From Auriscalpium vulgare (taxonomy: Eukaryota > Basidiomycota > Agaricomycetes > Russulales > Auriscalpiaceae): a DNA stretch of 64,000 nt. Position 1 is the stretch's first letter, and every line of letters begins with the position of its first letter. The notes under the pieces were generated by a model that was given only the letters and a program-made list of their open reading frames with translations, did not search any database and had not been told where the DNA came from. Of this stretch, positions 11,560 to 26,283 are shown one piece after another. The position numbers and the translations under genes were made by a program. Where the stretch lies: contig JAHBBC010000015.1 in NCBI GenBank assembly GCA_019915015.1, positions 1,178,001 to 1,242,000 of the forward strand, given 5' to 3'.

Positions 11560-11567
11560 CTTTTATA
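11560..11567 (-). promoter_or_regulatory. TATA box of the lyase gene
   Basis: TATAAAAG on the minus strand lies about 110 bases before the ATG at 11449. This position agrees with the shorter start (MPGLDYNNG) rather than an upstream in-frame ATG at 11518. Confidence 0.5.
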
Positions 11568-13677
11568 CTTACGCGGAACGACACCCAAACCTCATCTACC
11601 TCCCGATGCTCCCGGGCGAGGTTCAACTTCCCGGTCCTCCCGGGAGAAGCCTTTGCTTTTTTTTTCCCAGTCCGATCAGTGCTGGTGCGGGGTAGGGTCT
11701 TTTCTCACATTGTATGTCAGGGTCGTTACATTCACATCCCTGCTCTCTCGCGTGCGGCGTGCGGGGCTTGGTCCTATGCAGGGAATTGACCACACGATAT
11801 GGACCAATCAAGCAGCGGCTCAGCCAAGAGGATCACCCTTCGTCCGCCGTTCTCCAATCATCGCCGACGATGCACGTCTCGCGCTGCCACGCACACGGCC
11901 AACGACGTGGCGCTAGTGGCGCCGCTCCGGTTCGAGGACAGTAGACTTGGCGCAAGGAAGGGAAGTTGATGCGAGCCACAAAGTCCGCAGGGCATATACG
12001 CAGCGATAGACGCGAGCGCGGACGCTGATTGGCGCGTTCCTTGGGGCTTTTCTTGCACCGGAATAGAGTGTGCCAAGGCGAGCAGCAAGGAGCTTCTTAG
12101 AAAGAGGGAGCAGGTGGCTGTTGTAGGGCGTGGCTTCTGCGTCGTCAATTCAGATAGAGTCTATGGTGCGAAACAGAATGCGTGGGCGCCGATATGAGGG
12201 TATCGCAAGTCACGTGCTGGGAGAACACCCACAATGGAAGACAGGTAACGCGAGCGCCGTGCGGATAGCGACTGCGGATATGAGAATGTTGCGATGAGCG
12301 GGTACACGCCTGCGGCGATAGAGCGGTAGGCCGCCGTCGGGTGGATATTCGGAGGCGCGAGCTTGGCGGCGAAACGCCGCAAAGCATAACGATCAGAGCA
12401 TGTCGTTCGCATCATGCTGAAAAGACCGGTAGGACATCGGCGGCACAAGTTCCGGAGAACACACTCGAGAGCAGGATTTGGTGACCTATATCCGAGTCTC
12501 ACGGTAGCCTTGGCGCATTGTCGACGGCGCAAGAGGTGAAATTGTGCCAGGGGCGGGGCAGGACGCGAGGTCGATCTAGACCCGAGGTGGGCGCCAGTCA
12601 GAAACTCACTGCAGCTGCTTTGTGCAAGGCATCCGTCGTATTGGGTTGTGCCAGTCTAGGCGCTGATAACATCTGTGCACACGACCGGTGCCAAGGTATG
12701 CTGTCAGGAAGGTAGAGAGCGTGATCGGTCATCCTGAGCAGCTCGCAGTTGGGGGACGAATAAGAGGCTGAGAGGAGAGGAGAGTGTCAGCCTCGAGTTG
12801 ATCCTTAAAAAGACAGAATTTCACCTGGCTGTGAAGGGAAGACAGTAAAGACACCGCGACAATGACGTTTGTGGCTCTTTCGTGTAGTCCGGCGCTCAAT
12901 CCGCCAATGGCAAGTCAGGAGGGTTTAGAGTCGACATAGCCAACTGAACGCCAAGGGCCAAGTGCACCAGACACGCCTCTCCGGGCATCGCGGGGTGGGT
13001 GTCGGTCATCTGCTATAGCAGCACGTCGCTCTTGGCGGGCAGAGAGGTGACGATCGTTTATTCGCCAAGCTGAAGCCCAGAGATACAACGAAGTTCAATC
13101 TGCGAAGACAAGATGGTTGTGAGACGAGTCGGGCAGAAGATACTCGCAAAGTGCTTCAAAAGATAAAGACGTGCATCCAGACACCAATCCGTATCCCTGT
13201 GGAGGCCAAAGAGCTTGGGGAACCGCTGGCAGAGGGAACGAACAGTGTAGCCGTGAGAAAATACAGTGAATAATCGGGCGAAAATAAAGACCGGCAACTG
13301 CCGCACGACTTCAACGTTCGCGACAAACTGCGTTTCCTCGCAAGTCGAAGTACATCAATGACCACTGGACAGTGTTGTGCGGATACTCATTGCACTTGTA
13401 TGGGACGTACGTACTGTAGGACCGGACTTCTTGAGGGCAATTCAACTCGAAGGCTTCGACCGATCTAACACCGTGGTTGCGCAGGACCTCGCAAATGGAA
13501 TGGCTACCCCGCACGGAGCCCGCCTCACGTCCTCTATGCTATTTGGGAGCGGCCACCCGCAGTGCTATCTCTCCGAGGGGATCCCGCTGTTCCGATCCCA
13601 CTTGTCAAAAAGCCCGCAGCGAAGTCGTAGCCTAACTTGCGGCACGTCTGAACCCTCGCCCTCCCTAACCACAGAGA
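11568..13677. other. Long intergenic stretch between divergent genes
   Basis: About 2.1 kb separates the lyase promoter and the flavocytochrome b2 start. The ORFs here (for example on the minus strand at 12145-12532) have no recognisable motif, no codon pattern like the neighbours and no splice support. I see no coding gene. It probably holds both promoters. It is unusually long compared with the other gaps in the conserved parts of the window. Confidence 0.45.
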
Positions 13678-15763
13678 ATGAGCGTCTTTATTTCTGGCGA
13701 GGAGGTGGAGCAGCATGCTAGTCGTGATAGCTGCTGGATCATCGTGCATGGTCTGTCATCGTTTGTTTTCGCAGACGGCCTAGGACTAATTGGTCGCCTC
13801 AGGCAAGGTCTTCGATGTCACCGACTTCTTGGACGGTAAGTCGAGTTTACATGCGCCATTCTGAACACTGAGGCCATGGTATGCAGAGCATCCGGGGGGA
13901 AGCAAAATCATCATGAAGTACGCCGGTAAAGATGCGACGTACGTTTTACTGTGAATATGATGTGGACATGCGACCGAACCTTGTCACAGGGAAGCTTATG
14001 AACCCATTCACCCACCAGACGCCATTACTTCCAACCTTCCCACCGACAAGCAGTAAGCAATCTTCGATTTCTCCCATCTATTTATCTCGTTGATTTTCGT
14101 CCCACCTAGCTTGGGCGCGGTTGACCCGAATACGATCACGCAAGTTGTCAGGGAAGTCACGGAGGCCGACAGCCGGCGTGCAGCCCTGGTCGCTTCCCGC
14201 CCTCCTCTAGATGAAGTTCTCAACCTGCATGATTTCGAAGCCGTTGCGCGTGTCGTGCTTCCGGAGAAGGCATGGGCGTACTACTCTTCCGCCTCGGATG
14301 ATGAAATTACCATCCGCGAAAATCGACTAGCGTATCAGCGGTACGCTAATTTCCTTTATTTTTCCCAGTGCGTTTTTATACAATTCTTTACCTAGCGTCT
14401 GGTTCCGCCCTCGTGTGCTCCGTAATGTGGCGACGGTCGACTGGTCCACGAAGATCCTCGGCCAAAAATCTTCTCTCCCAGTGTATATCGTAGGTGTACT
14501 TGCCTGAGCATTGTCTTGCGGGACTAATCACCTCATTCAGTCTGCGACGGCCCTCGGGAAGCTAGGCCACCCCGACGGTGAGCTCAACCTCACTCGTGCA
14601 GCGGGCAAGCACGGCGTTATCCAGATGGTACGCCATTTTACTCACACTCTGGCCCTGCCACGCTCAACTTAATCCTTGCGCGCAGATCGCGACCCTCGCA
14701 TCGTGCTCTTTCGACGAAATGGTCGACGCCGCCGTGCCAGACCAACAGTTTTTTTTACAGTTGTACGTCAACCGCGACCGGGACATCACAAAGCGCTACG
14801 TGCAGCATGCAGAGAAGCGCGGCGTGAAGGCCCTCTTCATCACGGTCGACGCGCCACAGCTCGGGCGCCGCGAGAAGGACATGCGCCTGAAGCTCGTCGG
14901 CGATGAGGCAACGTCCGAGGTCCAGAAGGGCCAAGCAGTGCCGAAGGACCAAGGTGTTGCGCGTGCAATCAGCGTACGTTCCTTCCTCCATGAAGGAACT
15001 CTTATTGATTTGATGTTCTGGATAGGCTTTCATCGACCCTAGTCTGTGCTGGGAGGACATCCCATGGTTCCAGAGCATCACCAAGAGTGAGATCTCCTCT
15101 CCTCACGCCATCTCATATTAACAACATACACAAATAACAGTGCCCATCATCCTCAAGGGCGTCGCCACCGCGGAGGACGCCATCCTCGCGTACGAAGCTG
15201 GCGTGCAGGGCATTGTGCTGTCGAACCACGGCGGGCGCCAGCTCGACACCGCACGCTCGGGGCTCGAGATCCTCACGGAGGTGACCGCCGCGCTGCGCGC
15301 CCGCGGCGCCTTCCCGTCGCCCGCGTTCGACATCTTCGTCGACGGCGGCGTGCGGCGTGCGAGCGACGTGCTCAAGGCGCTCGCGCTGGGCGCGAAGGCG
15401 GTGGGCGTCGGCCGGCCGTTCATCTACGCGTTCTCCGCGTACGGGCAGGAGGGCGTGGAGAAGGCTATCCAGATCTTCAGGGTGAGCGCGGCGTGCGTGT
15501 ACGACGTGGTCGAGCGCTGACGTACCGGGCAGGACGAGCTGGAGATGAACATGCGCCTGCTCGGCGTGCGGACGCTCGACGAGCTGCGGCCAGAGATGGT
15601 TGACGCGAGCGCCATCCGGTCGCACGTTGGCTCGCAGCCGGACGACAAGCTGTACCAAAACACATGTGAGCGTGCACACAAGGGGTGCAGCATGTCGTTG
15701 TTTAACCTTCCATCTTCAGATCAACCTCTTGCGCTCGCGCAGTTCCGCACCGCGAAGCTATGA
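13678..15763 (+). CDS. CYB2: Flavocytochrome b2, L-lactate dehydrogenase (cytochrome)
   Basis: Twelve exons join in frame to 499 residues. Residues 1-80 form a cytochrome b5 domain with both haem histidines in DEHPGGSKIIMKYAGKDA and EPIHPPD. The rest is an FMN-dependent alpha-hydroxy acid dehydrogenase barrel: AWAYYSSASDDE near the N side, YISATALGKLGHPDGE, QLYVNRDR, FITVDAPQLGRREKD, PIILKGVATAEDA and the catalytic His-Arg pair in LSNHGGRQLD, then FVDGGVRRASDVLKALALGA and VGRPFIY. The enzyme oxidises L-lactate to pyruvate and passes electrons to cytochrome c, in yeast in the mitochondrial intermembrane space. There is no obvious mitochondrial presequence before MSVFISGEEVEQH, so the protein may be cytosolic, or an upstream exon is missing. 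Paralogues acting on mandelate or glycolate are possible. Confidence 0.9.
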
Positions 15764-16130
15764 ACCTGATTTGGTTTGCACAACGCGTGTAGAGCTCGAG
15801 ACCGGCGATCCGTCCTTGTATGCATGATAGACTCTTTCATCGCATGAAATTTGCGTTTCTGTTTCCCCGCACACCACGACGACTCTGCAAGCAAATACAT
15901 TCACTAAGTAACGTAGGACGGGCCAAAACTCAAAAATAATTTAGATGTCTCTAGATGGTGGGTAGTAACTAGTACAGAACAGCTCGAGCTAAGTAAGATA
16001 CTCGTAACAAAGCCATCGTAAGAATGCGTGAATGATTGATGGGGGTATCAAGATGCCGTGCTTGAAGCAATAACGCAAGGCACTGATGTCATAGCAAGAT
16101 ATCGTAAGAGCACCTGGGCATGGACAGGCG

Positions 16131-19100
16131 TTATGGTACGCCATACTGCTGCAGGACGTCGTCGTGCGTGCTCGAAGTCCTTCGCGGAAAGCGGCGCGTA
16201 CCCATGCTCTCGGGCTTCGTCGGCTCGCGGGTCATCTGTCGGCCAGTGGACATCATCGTGGGCACGCTGCGCATGCTGGGGCGGCGCTGCTGCGGCGAGT
16301 GGAGCTCCTCCGCTTCCGCGTCCTGTTCCTCATGCTTGCGGTATTCGAAGGGCAGGACAACGGCGCGGTCGATGGCGACGGGCAGACCGCGGTGGCGGCC
16401 ACGAAGCATGACCGCGCAGACGATGAGTTTGGACAACGTAGAGAAGGCACCGCAGAAGGAGTAGTTCGCCTGTTGAGGGAGTAAGGCTCCCGTTGGCAAC
16501 ACGCTTGGAATGAGACTCACGTATGGAACGCCAAGACTGAGACCGACACCGCCGTAGGCCGAGACAAGTTCGAAAACTGATGAGAGTTTCAGAGTGGAAT
16601 CTTGAAGAGACGTATGGCAAAACCGTACCGATGTTGAAGATGGTGAACCAGCTAAGGTTGTCCGGGTCGTTGATCTGGTCCTTCTCAATGATGCATACAA
16701 GGAACAACGCCAAACCGAGCCACCACATGTCTGTGCGATCCCAAGTCAGACGACCATCGTTCACAGGAGGGAGCCGACCAACCGAAAGCAAGCTGCCGGC
16801 GCGCGTGCATGGCGAGATAGCGAGACCAGACATGCATCCGATTGTCACTGCCAACGGAGAACACGTCCTCCTCTGCGATGGACTCGTCGTCATCGTAGAT
16901 GCCCAGGGAGCGCTCCTCGTAGACGTTCGTGGAGCGTACGCTCATGGCAACGGGGTCTAAAGCGAGAGCATAAGCAGATGACCCTCATATATGCTGACAA
17001 GGGCACTTACAGACGCTGACATACATCATGATCACATACAGGACTCTGCAAAATAGTTCGACATCAAGCGTGCGCAAAAACGACTGGATACGTACCTGAC
17101 GGCGGGAGCCAGCGCTGACAGTGTGACTATCCCAAAGCCGGCAGCGCGCACCGCGACTGCTTGCAACAAACCGTCCACAACGCGCGTGGCAACAGGGATA
17201 GCGTCAATGATAGGGTTCCCAAGGTCAAGTACCAGGAAGAAAAACCAGTCCGTGGTGCTGCCCAAGAACGTCAGGAGGGCGATGTCGAGCAGGGAGAAGA
17301 AAACCGTACTTAAGAATCACGAGGACAGTCGCGAGAAACCAGGTCTGATGTGAAGGGAATAGGTAAATGAAGCATCGGCGAGGATGGTCGAGCAAAAATT
17401 GCAAGGTTTCATTTGTGCGGGAGTCCTTAGGGGTGAGTTTGCTGGTGACCCAACTGTATATATGCGTCTCAGGGAAACGAGTTCAGAAATGCAAACGAAT
17501 CACTCACATGGTAAGGCGCAGGCTGAACGTTGTCAAGATAAACGATCAGAGTAAAGTTAGCACAGGGAGGGAATGAACTCACAAGATGGCCTAAAGCAAG
17601 ATACTTGTCAAAAACCAACTAGGAAGAAGGATGGCATCAACGTACAAAAGCCGTATTGCCCGCCAAAATCAAGAAGATCAACGTGAAGATCATCGGGTAC
17701 GCCTTCTGGAACGGAACCATAGACTGATCTACGAGCGATGTACCTGTGTTCGTGTATGCTGAGACTACCTGGAACAAGGAAAACCTGAACATCCGTGATC
17801 AGATGGAGATGCCTGTACAGTGCTTGAGAATCGTACCACCCAGTGGATATCTTCCTATGCTGCATCGGAGGGACGAAGTCCTCTGCCCACTTCTTGAGAG
17901 TCGTGTACGCGGCAATAATTATGAAACCGATCAACTGCGTGCCAATATGGTACTGCGGAGCCAGCTGTTAGCAAGAACCAGGGCGCATCAAAACGGCAAC
18001 TCACCCCGCCCACAATCCAGGACAACATCGTCAACGCACGGTATTCCACACCACCAAGTTCTTCCAGCTGCTCGCTGTCCAAACTATGAAAGACACTGTT
18101 CCGACCGACGACCGCATCAAATGAGATGTACGGTACTGCGCGCGCCCCGGTCGACGGGCTGCCAATATTGTTTGTGTGCACGGAAGTGATCGTCTGAGTG
18201 CGCGGTATCGTGACGGTGCGCGAGATCTGGTGCTGCAGCTTCTTCGGCGCGTAGTGGCGGAAGATACGAGACGCGACCTGGTGCGGCCACGGGAACCCAC
18301 CAAAGTCCGCCTGAGTGCTAAACGTGGGGCGTCGGGCGGAAGTGATGGTACCCATGGTCGGGGTGCGTGGAGGGCGCAATGATCCTCCCGTGTCTGCGGA
18401 AAGAGGGCAGTCAGCCAGCCGTCAATGGCAGTGAGGAGAAACCGCACTATACTCGGATATGTTGACGGTGTCGATCGTGGGCCTGCGGAAATTCATCTCG
18501 GATATTGTCGGGTGGGGCTCCATGCGCGGGCGGTCGAGACGATGTGGGGAAGGGGCGAACTCAATAGTCTGCGTGCGTGGCAAACGCACGTTCTCGTCTA
18601 TTGTAGGACGACGGTCGGCTATAGGCGTAGGAGATGGAGAAGGTTAACAGTGTTACTGAATTGCTTGCAGGTGACGTACTCGCAAGGGAGACCTGGCGGG
18701 GTCCGGGCAGGCGATGAGAATCAGACATGCGACGACCACGGCTGCAATGGCATGACTTCAGAGTGAAATCAAGAGCAAAGCGGATGACACGCACCCGTCT
18801 GGCGACACCTCCCGACTCCCGTCCTCTTCTACAAAGGACAGCTCTCTTCCGCCGCCACTCACGCCATTCTCTCTCCCGCTCTCACCGCTTCCCTCGCTGC
18901 TGGAAGTGCGCTTCTCGTGCCCGTTAAACTCATCCGAATCCATGACCACTATCTTGAGCGGGTCTGGCCGGCCCTCGCTAATCCATCCGCTCGGGTTGAC
19001 GAGCATCGGCGCATCGTTCATGCGCCTGATCATATCCGGACGCAGCTTTCGTGCTTCCCTGTCCCCGGAGTGTTTCTTCTCTTTCGTACTGCCCGTGCCA

Positions 19101-19968
19101 GTCTCATCAGCAGACTCGCGCACAGTGGAGAGGTGCGTGCCAGGGCGAAAGAGTGAGGCGAGCTTTGTGGTCCAGCTGGTAGGAACTCTGACTTCGCTTG
19201 CTACAGGCGACGACATTGATTGCGACGAGACGGCCTTGCGTGCGGCAGCTCGAACGATGTTCTCACACCGGATGGTGAACATGCGCCTGTAGGAATCAGA
19301 AAGAGTGAGATCAAGGGTTCAAAGAATAGTTTGCCAGCCCTTCGAGAAGGTGGTGAAGCTGACAGATACGGAAGTGATATTTGACTCGAAGTGCTCAATG
19401 GAGAAAACGTGGAAGTGGGATGAACACCACATGGAGACACGAAGAGATCGAGATGAAAGATGGATGGATGTGAAAGAGATAAACGCCGACACGATGCACT
19501 GCAATGCTCACCTCCTAAACATCACGACAACCCACGAGACGAAGACCTAGACACGAGATCAGAGAGCAATTGAAAAATCAGACCGGATGATCACGCACCG
19601 GACTGCCCAGACACATCTGAAAAAACATCAAGAATTGCTGGAATGCGGTGAGGCCCGAAAGTTCGACCGTGGCAAGGCCGCAAACGGTCATGGAGGTGAC
19701 GCTGAGAAACAGCGCATCGACGTATGCAACCGGGTCCTTGCCGTTGGCTCCATAAAGGATCCCGGAAAAGATGAGCGGCGTGAGTGTACTGGGCGGTGCA
19801 GGGAATGTGAGTAAAAAGGTGGAGAGAAAGGGGAGAGGCTGCGCACAAGTAGATGATGTGCACCCTGTAGAAGTTGAGATGTTCCTTGAGCCAAGAGAGG
19901 ACACCGGTCGAGGGGCGAGTGTCTGATACAGAGCCTCCGCTAATGCTGGCAGATTCTCCGCCCGCCAT
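16131..19968 (-). CDS. TRK1: Trk-type high-affinity potassium transporter
   Basis: The gene has many exons and encodes roughly 900 residues. The N-terminal segment LNFYRVHIIYF followed by TLTPLIFSGILYGANG is typical of fungal TRK. All four P-loops with their filter glycines are visible: SVTSMTVCGLATVELS, SAYTNTGTSLVDQSM, VRAAGFGIVTLSA and SAYGGVGLSLGVPY. A long, charged cytoplasmic loop lies between the first and second membrane-pore units, as in yeast Trk1. The C-terminal tail is rich in Arg and Ser and ends QQYGVP. The protein imports K+ across the plasma membrane, driven by membrane potential. I chose ATG 19968 (MAGGESAS) because a TATA box at 20065-20072 lies inside the longer ORF that would start at 20088. 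It converges with flavocytochrome b2 (367 bases between stops). Confidence 0.9.
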
Positions 19969-20064
19969 GGCCTGCCCACCCGCTATGGGGGACGACTGAG
20001 TGGAAAATGGTGGAGGAAGGGAAGGAGTAATGACGGTCGAAAGCAAAGCCAGCCGCTCCAATTC

Positions 20065-20072
20065 TTTATAGC
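20065..20072 (-). promoter_or_regulatory. TATA box of the potassium transporter gene
   Basis: CTATAAAG on the minus strand lies about 100 bases before ATG 19968. A CACGTG E-box palindrome (20087-20092) sits just upstream, a site bound by Cbf1/Pho4-type bHLH factors in fungi. Whether it is used here is unknown. Confidence 0.45.
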
Positions 20073-20411
20073 GCACTGTTCCCGTCACGTGCTTGACCGC
20101 TTTACGCTGCGCTTGGCCGTCCGCGCGCGTCCGCGCATTGTTCAGGAGAGCTTGTTGTGGCCGGAGCTATGGTCCGCACTTTCTCGCGTGATCAACAGGG
20201 AAGTTAACGCAACGAGTGCGGTCGGAAGGCCGAAACATGGCTGCTGGCGGGAAGTTGCGGTGAGCCAATGCGCTGGCCCGCCGGCCATGAGGTGCCGAGT
20301 TGGTGCCTTCATGATGAATCCTTCCCGGCAAAGTACAAAAACTAGAAAGCCAAGGTCCGTCGATGCTAAGAAGTGCTCAGGCCGCCAAGTGTGCGGCTAA
20401 GCTAGCAAATC

Positions 20412-20813
20412 CTACGTAAAACACACGTTCGCGAGTGTTAACGCGACAATCACGTGTGCAATTGCAGGGATCATGTGCAGGGATTTCTTCGTCTTCGCGG
20501 CTGCTGGGCCCTGGCAGTTAACAGACGCGGACAGACGAAGAATTCCTGCCGGACAAGTCGTGTGCAGCTTGATGCCCATGAGGCGGGTGGTCTGAGCAAC
20601 GTGTCTGCGCCACAGCTCCTGACTGGATGATACGCCCGACGCACGCGGCGTCAGGGCCCCGCCCTCGAGCTCGTATGGCATCCCCTCGGAATCTTGAACC
20701 ACCGTGTAACCACACCAATATATGAGCTTAAATGAGCAGCTGCTAGGCAACTCCCGAGAAATCTTCACCGACGTAACAGGGAGTCCAGGCGCCGAAATCC
20801 CCGAGGCGAACAT
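20412..20813 (-). CDS. Doubtful ORF with hydrophobic C-terminus
   Basis: This is an open frame of 133 codons with a hydrophobic end (PAIAHVIVALTLANVCF) that could be a tail anchor or a GPI-signal. I see no motif, no convincing promoter and no paralogue in the window. It may be the last exon of a small gene or chance. The remaining sequence from 20814 to 21790 contains nothing I can interpret. Confidence 0.2.
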   Translation of the reverse strand: MFASGISAPGLPVTSVKISRELPSSCSFKLIYWCGYTVVQDSEGMPYELEGGALTPRASGVSSSQELWRRHVAQTTRLMGIKLHTTCPAGILRLSASVNCQGPAAAKTKKSLHMIPAIAHVIVALTLANVCFT

Positions 20814-21794
20814 GACATCAGTCGGTGATAACGTCGAAACGCCAGCCCGAGCCGCATATCCAGCGTATCATTATTATCGCGGCCACAGGTTTGGTTAGGT
20901 ATGGCTGGTCCCTGAGTTTTACCCAACAGAAGTACGATGACTTCAGTACGTACATAACGTCTGAGTACATGGTTTTGTGGCTGTCAATGACGACGAACCT
21001 TCACGCACACAAGGGCAATTGTCGCCCTTTGCAAGCTGGAACCGTCGCAATCGCGCCCGGCGTGTCTAAGCTCTTCTTAGCCTCGATGGCGCCTCGATAC
21101 GGACTCGCATCAAGCATTTTGTAATGATGCCGGGAAACCAGGAAGCAACAGATAAGACTTACTATAGGGAGTGGGCCAGTTCAGACACGCCATAGCCTGG
21201 AACAATAGTCCGACCGTCGGAGTCGCCGCAGCTGGTGTAAGTCCTCAAAGAGAGGTCCCAGCGCCGGCCACGACCAGGAGAAGCACGGCCCGGGAAGCAT
21301 GTCCAAGGGCACCGCGGACGCCGACTGCCGACAGACTCGTAGGCACAGTCACAGCCACACTTACACCAAGTTCACGACAGGGCGGCCGAGCGATTGAGAA
21401 TCAACCGAAGGAGGTGTTAACATGGTGGTCTAAGGACAAGGAACGTGAAACAGGTCACGCGAGTTCAAAGTGTGCCGGCTTTTGCCGCGCCGTTTCTGTG
21501 GGTCTGAGGAGGAAAGTCGGACGATTCGGCCCTTGGGACTCAATTGCCCGGAGTAACACAACTTGCCAGCTCACAGGGAAGCATTCAGCAACTTGGGTGG
21601 CCACCATTCGGAACATCTACAGTACGTATCATCACAGATGCACTCCAGCTGCATGGCGCAACTTCTTACAGAGGAATATTCAATAATCAACATACAGAGA
21701 CCAAGCCTGAGTGACGTGTTGATGACGGTGGATCAGCAACACAAGGAATCAGCATCCAATCCCAGGGGACGAGCAAGCAACAAATATACGCACA

Positions 21795-22052
21795 CGGCAG
21801 GAACAGACATAGCCGGACCTAGTGCATAATAATGTCAATGACTGACCGCACCTGACGCTTTCAGAACCAAGGGAACGCATCGGGGTCGGTCTTGAGTGTC
21901 TGAGGCCTTGCACGAGGTCTCGATGTCGCGCAGCGTCTTCCCCGCCGTGAGCGTCGGCGCGCCGAACGTTGCGGCTTTGGGCACGGGGATGACGTCCGAG
22001 CAGTCGATCAGCGCGCGCGGATTCTGCCCCGTCGTCGCGAGGCGCGTCATAT
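21795..22052 (-). pseudogene. Remnant of a second class II peroxidase gene (last two exons)
   Basis: The segment MTRLATTGQNPRALIDCSDV followed by IPVPKAATFGAPTLTAGKTL is a close match to the C-terminal exon of the intact peroxidase next door (MARLATVGHNPNALTDCSDI...). After CKAS the copy has a small deletion that shifts the frame. A last mini-exon equivalent (CTAG then GTCCGGCTATGTC, 21808-21824) is still visible. Homology stops abruptly at the methionine, so the upstream part is missing. It lies in the same orientation, about 260 bases beyond the stop of the intact gene. A separately expressed gene is very unlikely. Confidence 0.7.
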
Positions 22053-22312
22053 CCGCAGGCGGAAAAGCTTCACGACGTCCTCAGCGAAAACGTGGTGTAT
22101 TTCCGACAGACTGTGTTGCGAAAGTACATATATAACAAGATCAGCACGAGCGATCGCTCAGCGACCGTGCGAGCACAACCAAAACCAGGAGTCACAAGGA
22201 GAAATGGCAGTCTGCAGCCGACCATATAAAAAGAGCATATATAATTGCGCACTCAAGACGGAGGACTAGAAGGATTCGGTCAGCGTGAGACATTTTGGTT
22301 TGTAATAGGCAC

Positions 22313-24086
<1,774 letters not shown>

Positions 24087-24164
24087 ATCTGCGCTTGACC
24101 GGTTGAACTGAGGACGAGAGTGCTCGACGAGTACTGCTGAAGAAAAGCAGTCCATCCGTGCACC

Positions 24165-24172
24165 CTTTTATA
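24165..24172 (-). promoter_or_regulatory. mnp: TATA box of the manganese peroxidase gene
   Basis: TATAAAAG on the minus strand lies about 80 bases before the ATG, a standard position for secreted fungal peroxidases. I did not find a convincing array of metal-response elements by eye. Confidence 0.6.
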
Positions 24173-26283
24173 CGCAAAATGCACGCCTCCATCGCTCAGC
24201 TGTGAGTCCAAAGCTGTAAGCCCAACCACGGCGACGGCGAATGGTGTCGCGCAGATTCATGAGACGAAGACGACAGAGCGGTACGTCTCAGGCAGTGACG
24301 AGGGTTGGGAGAAATGGAGGCGGACGGGTCCCGGCCTTGTGGAACCGGATGGGGAAGCTGCTCGTTGGTAGGTTACACAGTGACGTTGCGTCGGGTCCGT
24401 CGACTGTCACGCTGGCAAGTCGATCCTCATGTTACCGATACGTCAGAGCGCTGTACGACGTGCATGCATATAACGAGGGCTTGAAGGCAGTCTTCGAGTG
24501 GAATTTGGGCTCGCACTGTCACTGTATGTCCTCTCGTCTTAGCAACTCTATCGTAGAAGTGACGCTGCACGCACCTTCCATCCCGAAAGACGGTGGAGGT
24601 CATTGCCAAAGTCTGCTGCGTCACTTCCGAACGTGCGGTAACGGTAACGCAAGCACATCGACCTCACGCTAAGCAATGGGACGCGCAAATGTGCTCCACA
24701 GTTTCGCATGTTTGTCAACTAATACTTAACAGGCGCGAGGGGCTCACATAACGCCATGCTGAGTTGCTCGAAAGGTGTCCATGCGGCGCAAGAAAGGTGT
24801 AGCCAACCAGAAGAAAAGATTGACGTGGGCTTGGGAACAGAAATATATCTGCTTGACCTGGTGGGTGACAGATGTTAGTCAGAGACTCAACGCGGCTATG
24901 AAAAGACAGGAATTCGTACCCTTGAGAGTCCACGGATATGATTGCGCATGCGTTCTCGATATGGATGAAACCCGGGACCGTCGAAAAAATTTCCTGAAGG
25001 ATGCCGCATGCCGTGATAGCGTGTTTCCAGGAGTCTTGAGCGGTCCTAGAAGGGTCCGCCTAAAGCCAGATCCGGAATTTCTCCCATGTCCGAGCGTGCA
25101 CCACAACGCTCGACGCATGCGCGACAACAGCTTCTGTTTTGCACGTCCCACGGCAGTGATGCCTAAAATAGCTTCTTAGTACTCAGGGCTGTTTGGTGCA
25201 TCCTTCTTCCAAGGCCAGCCGAGTCCCGCCGTCGAAATAGAGCCATGCGGACCCACGCACCGACTCGAGGCCGCAATAGACAGAAGCGGAATGAATGGGA
25301 GAGCTTCGAGAAGCGTTCCCGTTATTCCCATGTCGCGTCTGTTCAGCGCATAGCATGGCGTCTGCTGTTCGTGGTGTGAAAAAAGTAGCAAGGGATATTG
25401 CCACAAGCCGGCAAATACGGGGACCGATTGCGGTCTTGCGAGTGGCAAGGTTTGTAGATAAGCAGCATCACTGATCCTTGTGAACGACGGTGCTGTTGTT
25501 GTCCATCAAACCACAGGAGCGTCATGGCCGGATGAGAGCTGATGCTAAAATGCTGTTGCAATCTGCGGGTGGGAAGTACAACACGACAGAATAGGATAAT
25601 AAAGACAGGGTAGTACTCACGTTCGTTAGGGACCTATATTACTGCCACCGGCTAATCAAATTGCTCCATCATGGCGGCGAGTGCGTCCTTCAACAACAAC
25701 AATGTCATTGAGCACTGACAGACACAGAGGTGTACTACTTCAGGCACCAACGTAACACTGACTGTATGTGCAACAACCGCACACACCTTGAGAACGCGTT
25801 AACTAGTAGAGATAATATGCCAGCGGTGCAGACGCACCTATCCACCGTTTCTTTGGGACGCTGAAATTGGATACAAAACCGATGCATGGCGTTGGGATAC
25901 TCTGTAGTCGATATGATCGTTTGAAGGTTGCTAGGATAGGACCCAGTCGAAGCTGTAGGCGCGAACGCAAAGCGGCAAAGGCCGACAAAGACCACCAAAC
26001 ACAAACAATTACTAATACCCGCTACCTAAGAGTCCTATAGCCTGCCAGTTATAGTGGGTCTTGCAGAGCACTGATGGCCCATTTTACTGAATCGCCGTCA
26101 GATCTTGTCGTGATCGGCACCAACGCCTCGCGAACAATAGCCACACCTTTATCACCTCCACGCAACTCGCATCCTGTCTCCCCATGCCCACCTGTCAACG
26201 GTATGCCTGCGTGTGCAGTGCTCGACAGCACGGCACCAGGCTGAGTCCATCCTTTCGCTTTCTTTCGTCCTTGCTTCACCTTT
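24173..26283. other. Intergenic, no confident gene
   Basis: About 2.1 kb upstream of the peroxidase. The many short ORFs on both strands have no recognisable motif or splice-consistent joins. No transposon ends were seen. It presumably includes the peroxidase promoter. Confidence 0.4.

Noticed and set aside
15113..15679. 188-codon minus-strand ORF opposite flavocytochrome b2
   Set aside because: Arg/His/Val-rich antisense shadow of a well-supported exon.
21164..21175. ACTATAGGGAG resembling the end of a phage T7 promoter
   Set aside because: Only 11 bases match and nothing phage-like is nearby; expected by chance in 64 kb and not vector contamination, as flanks look fungal.
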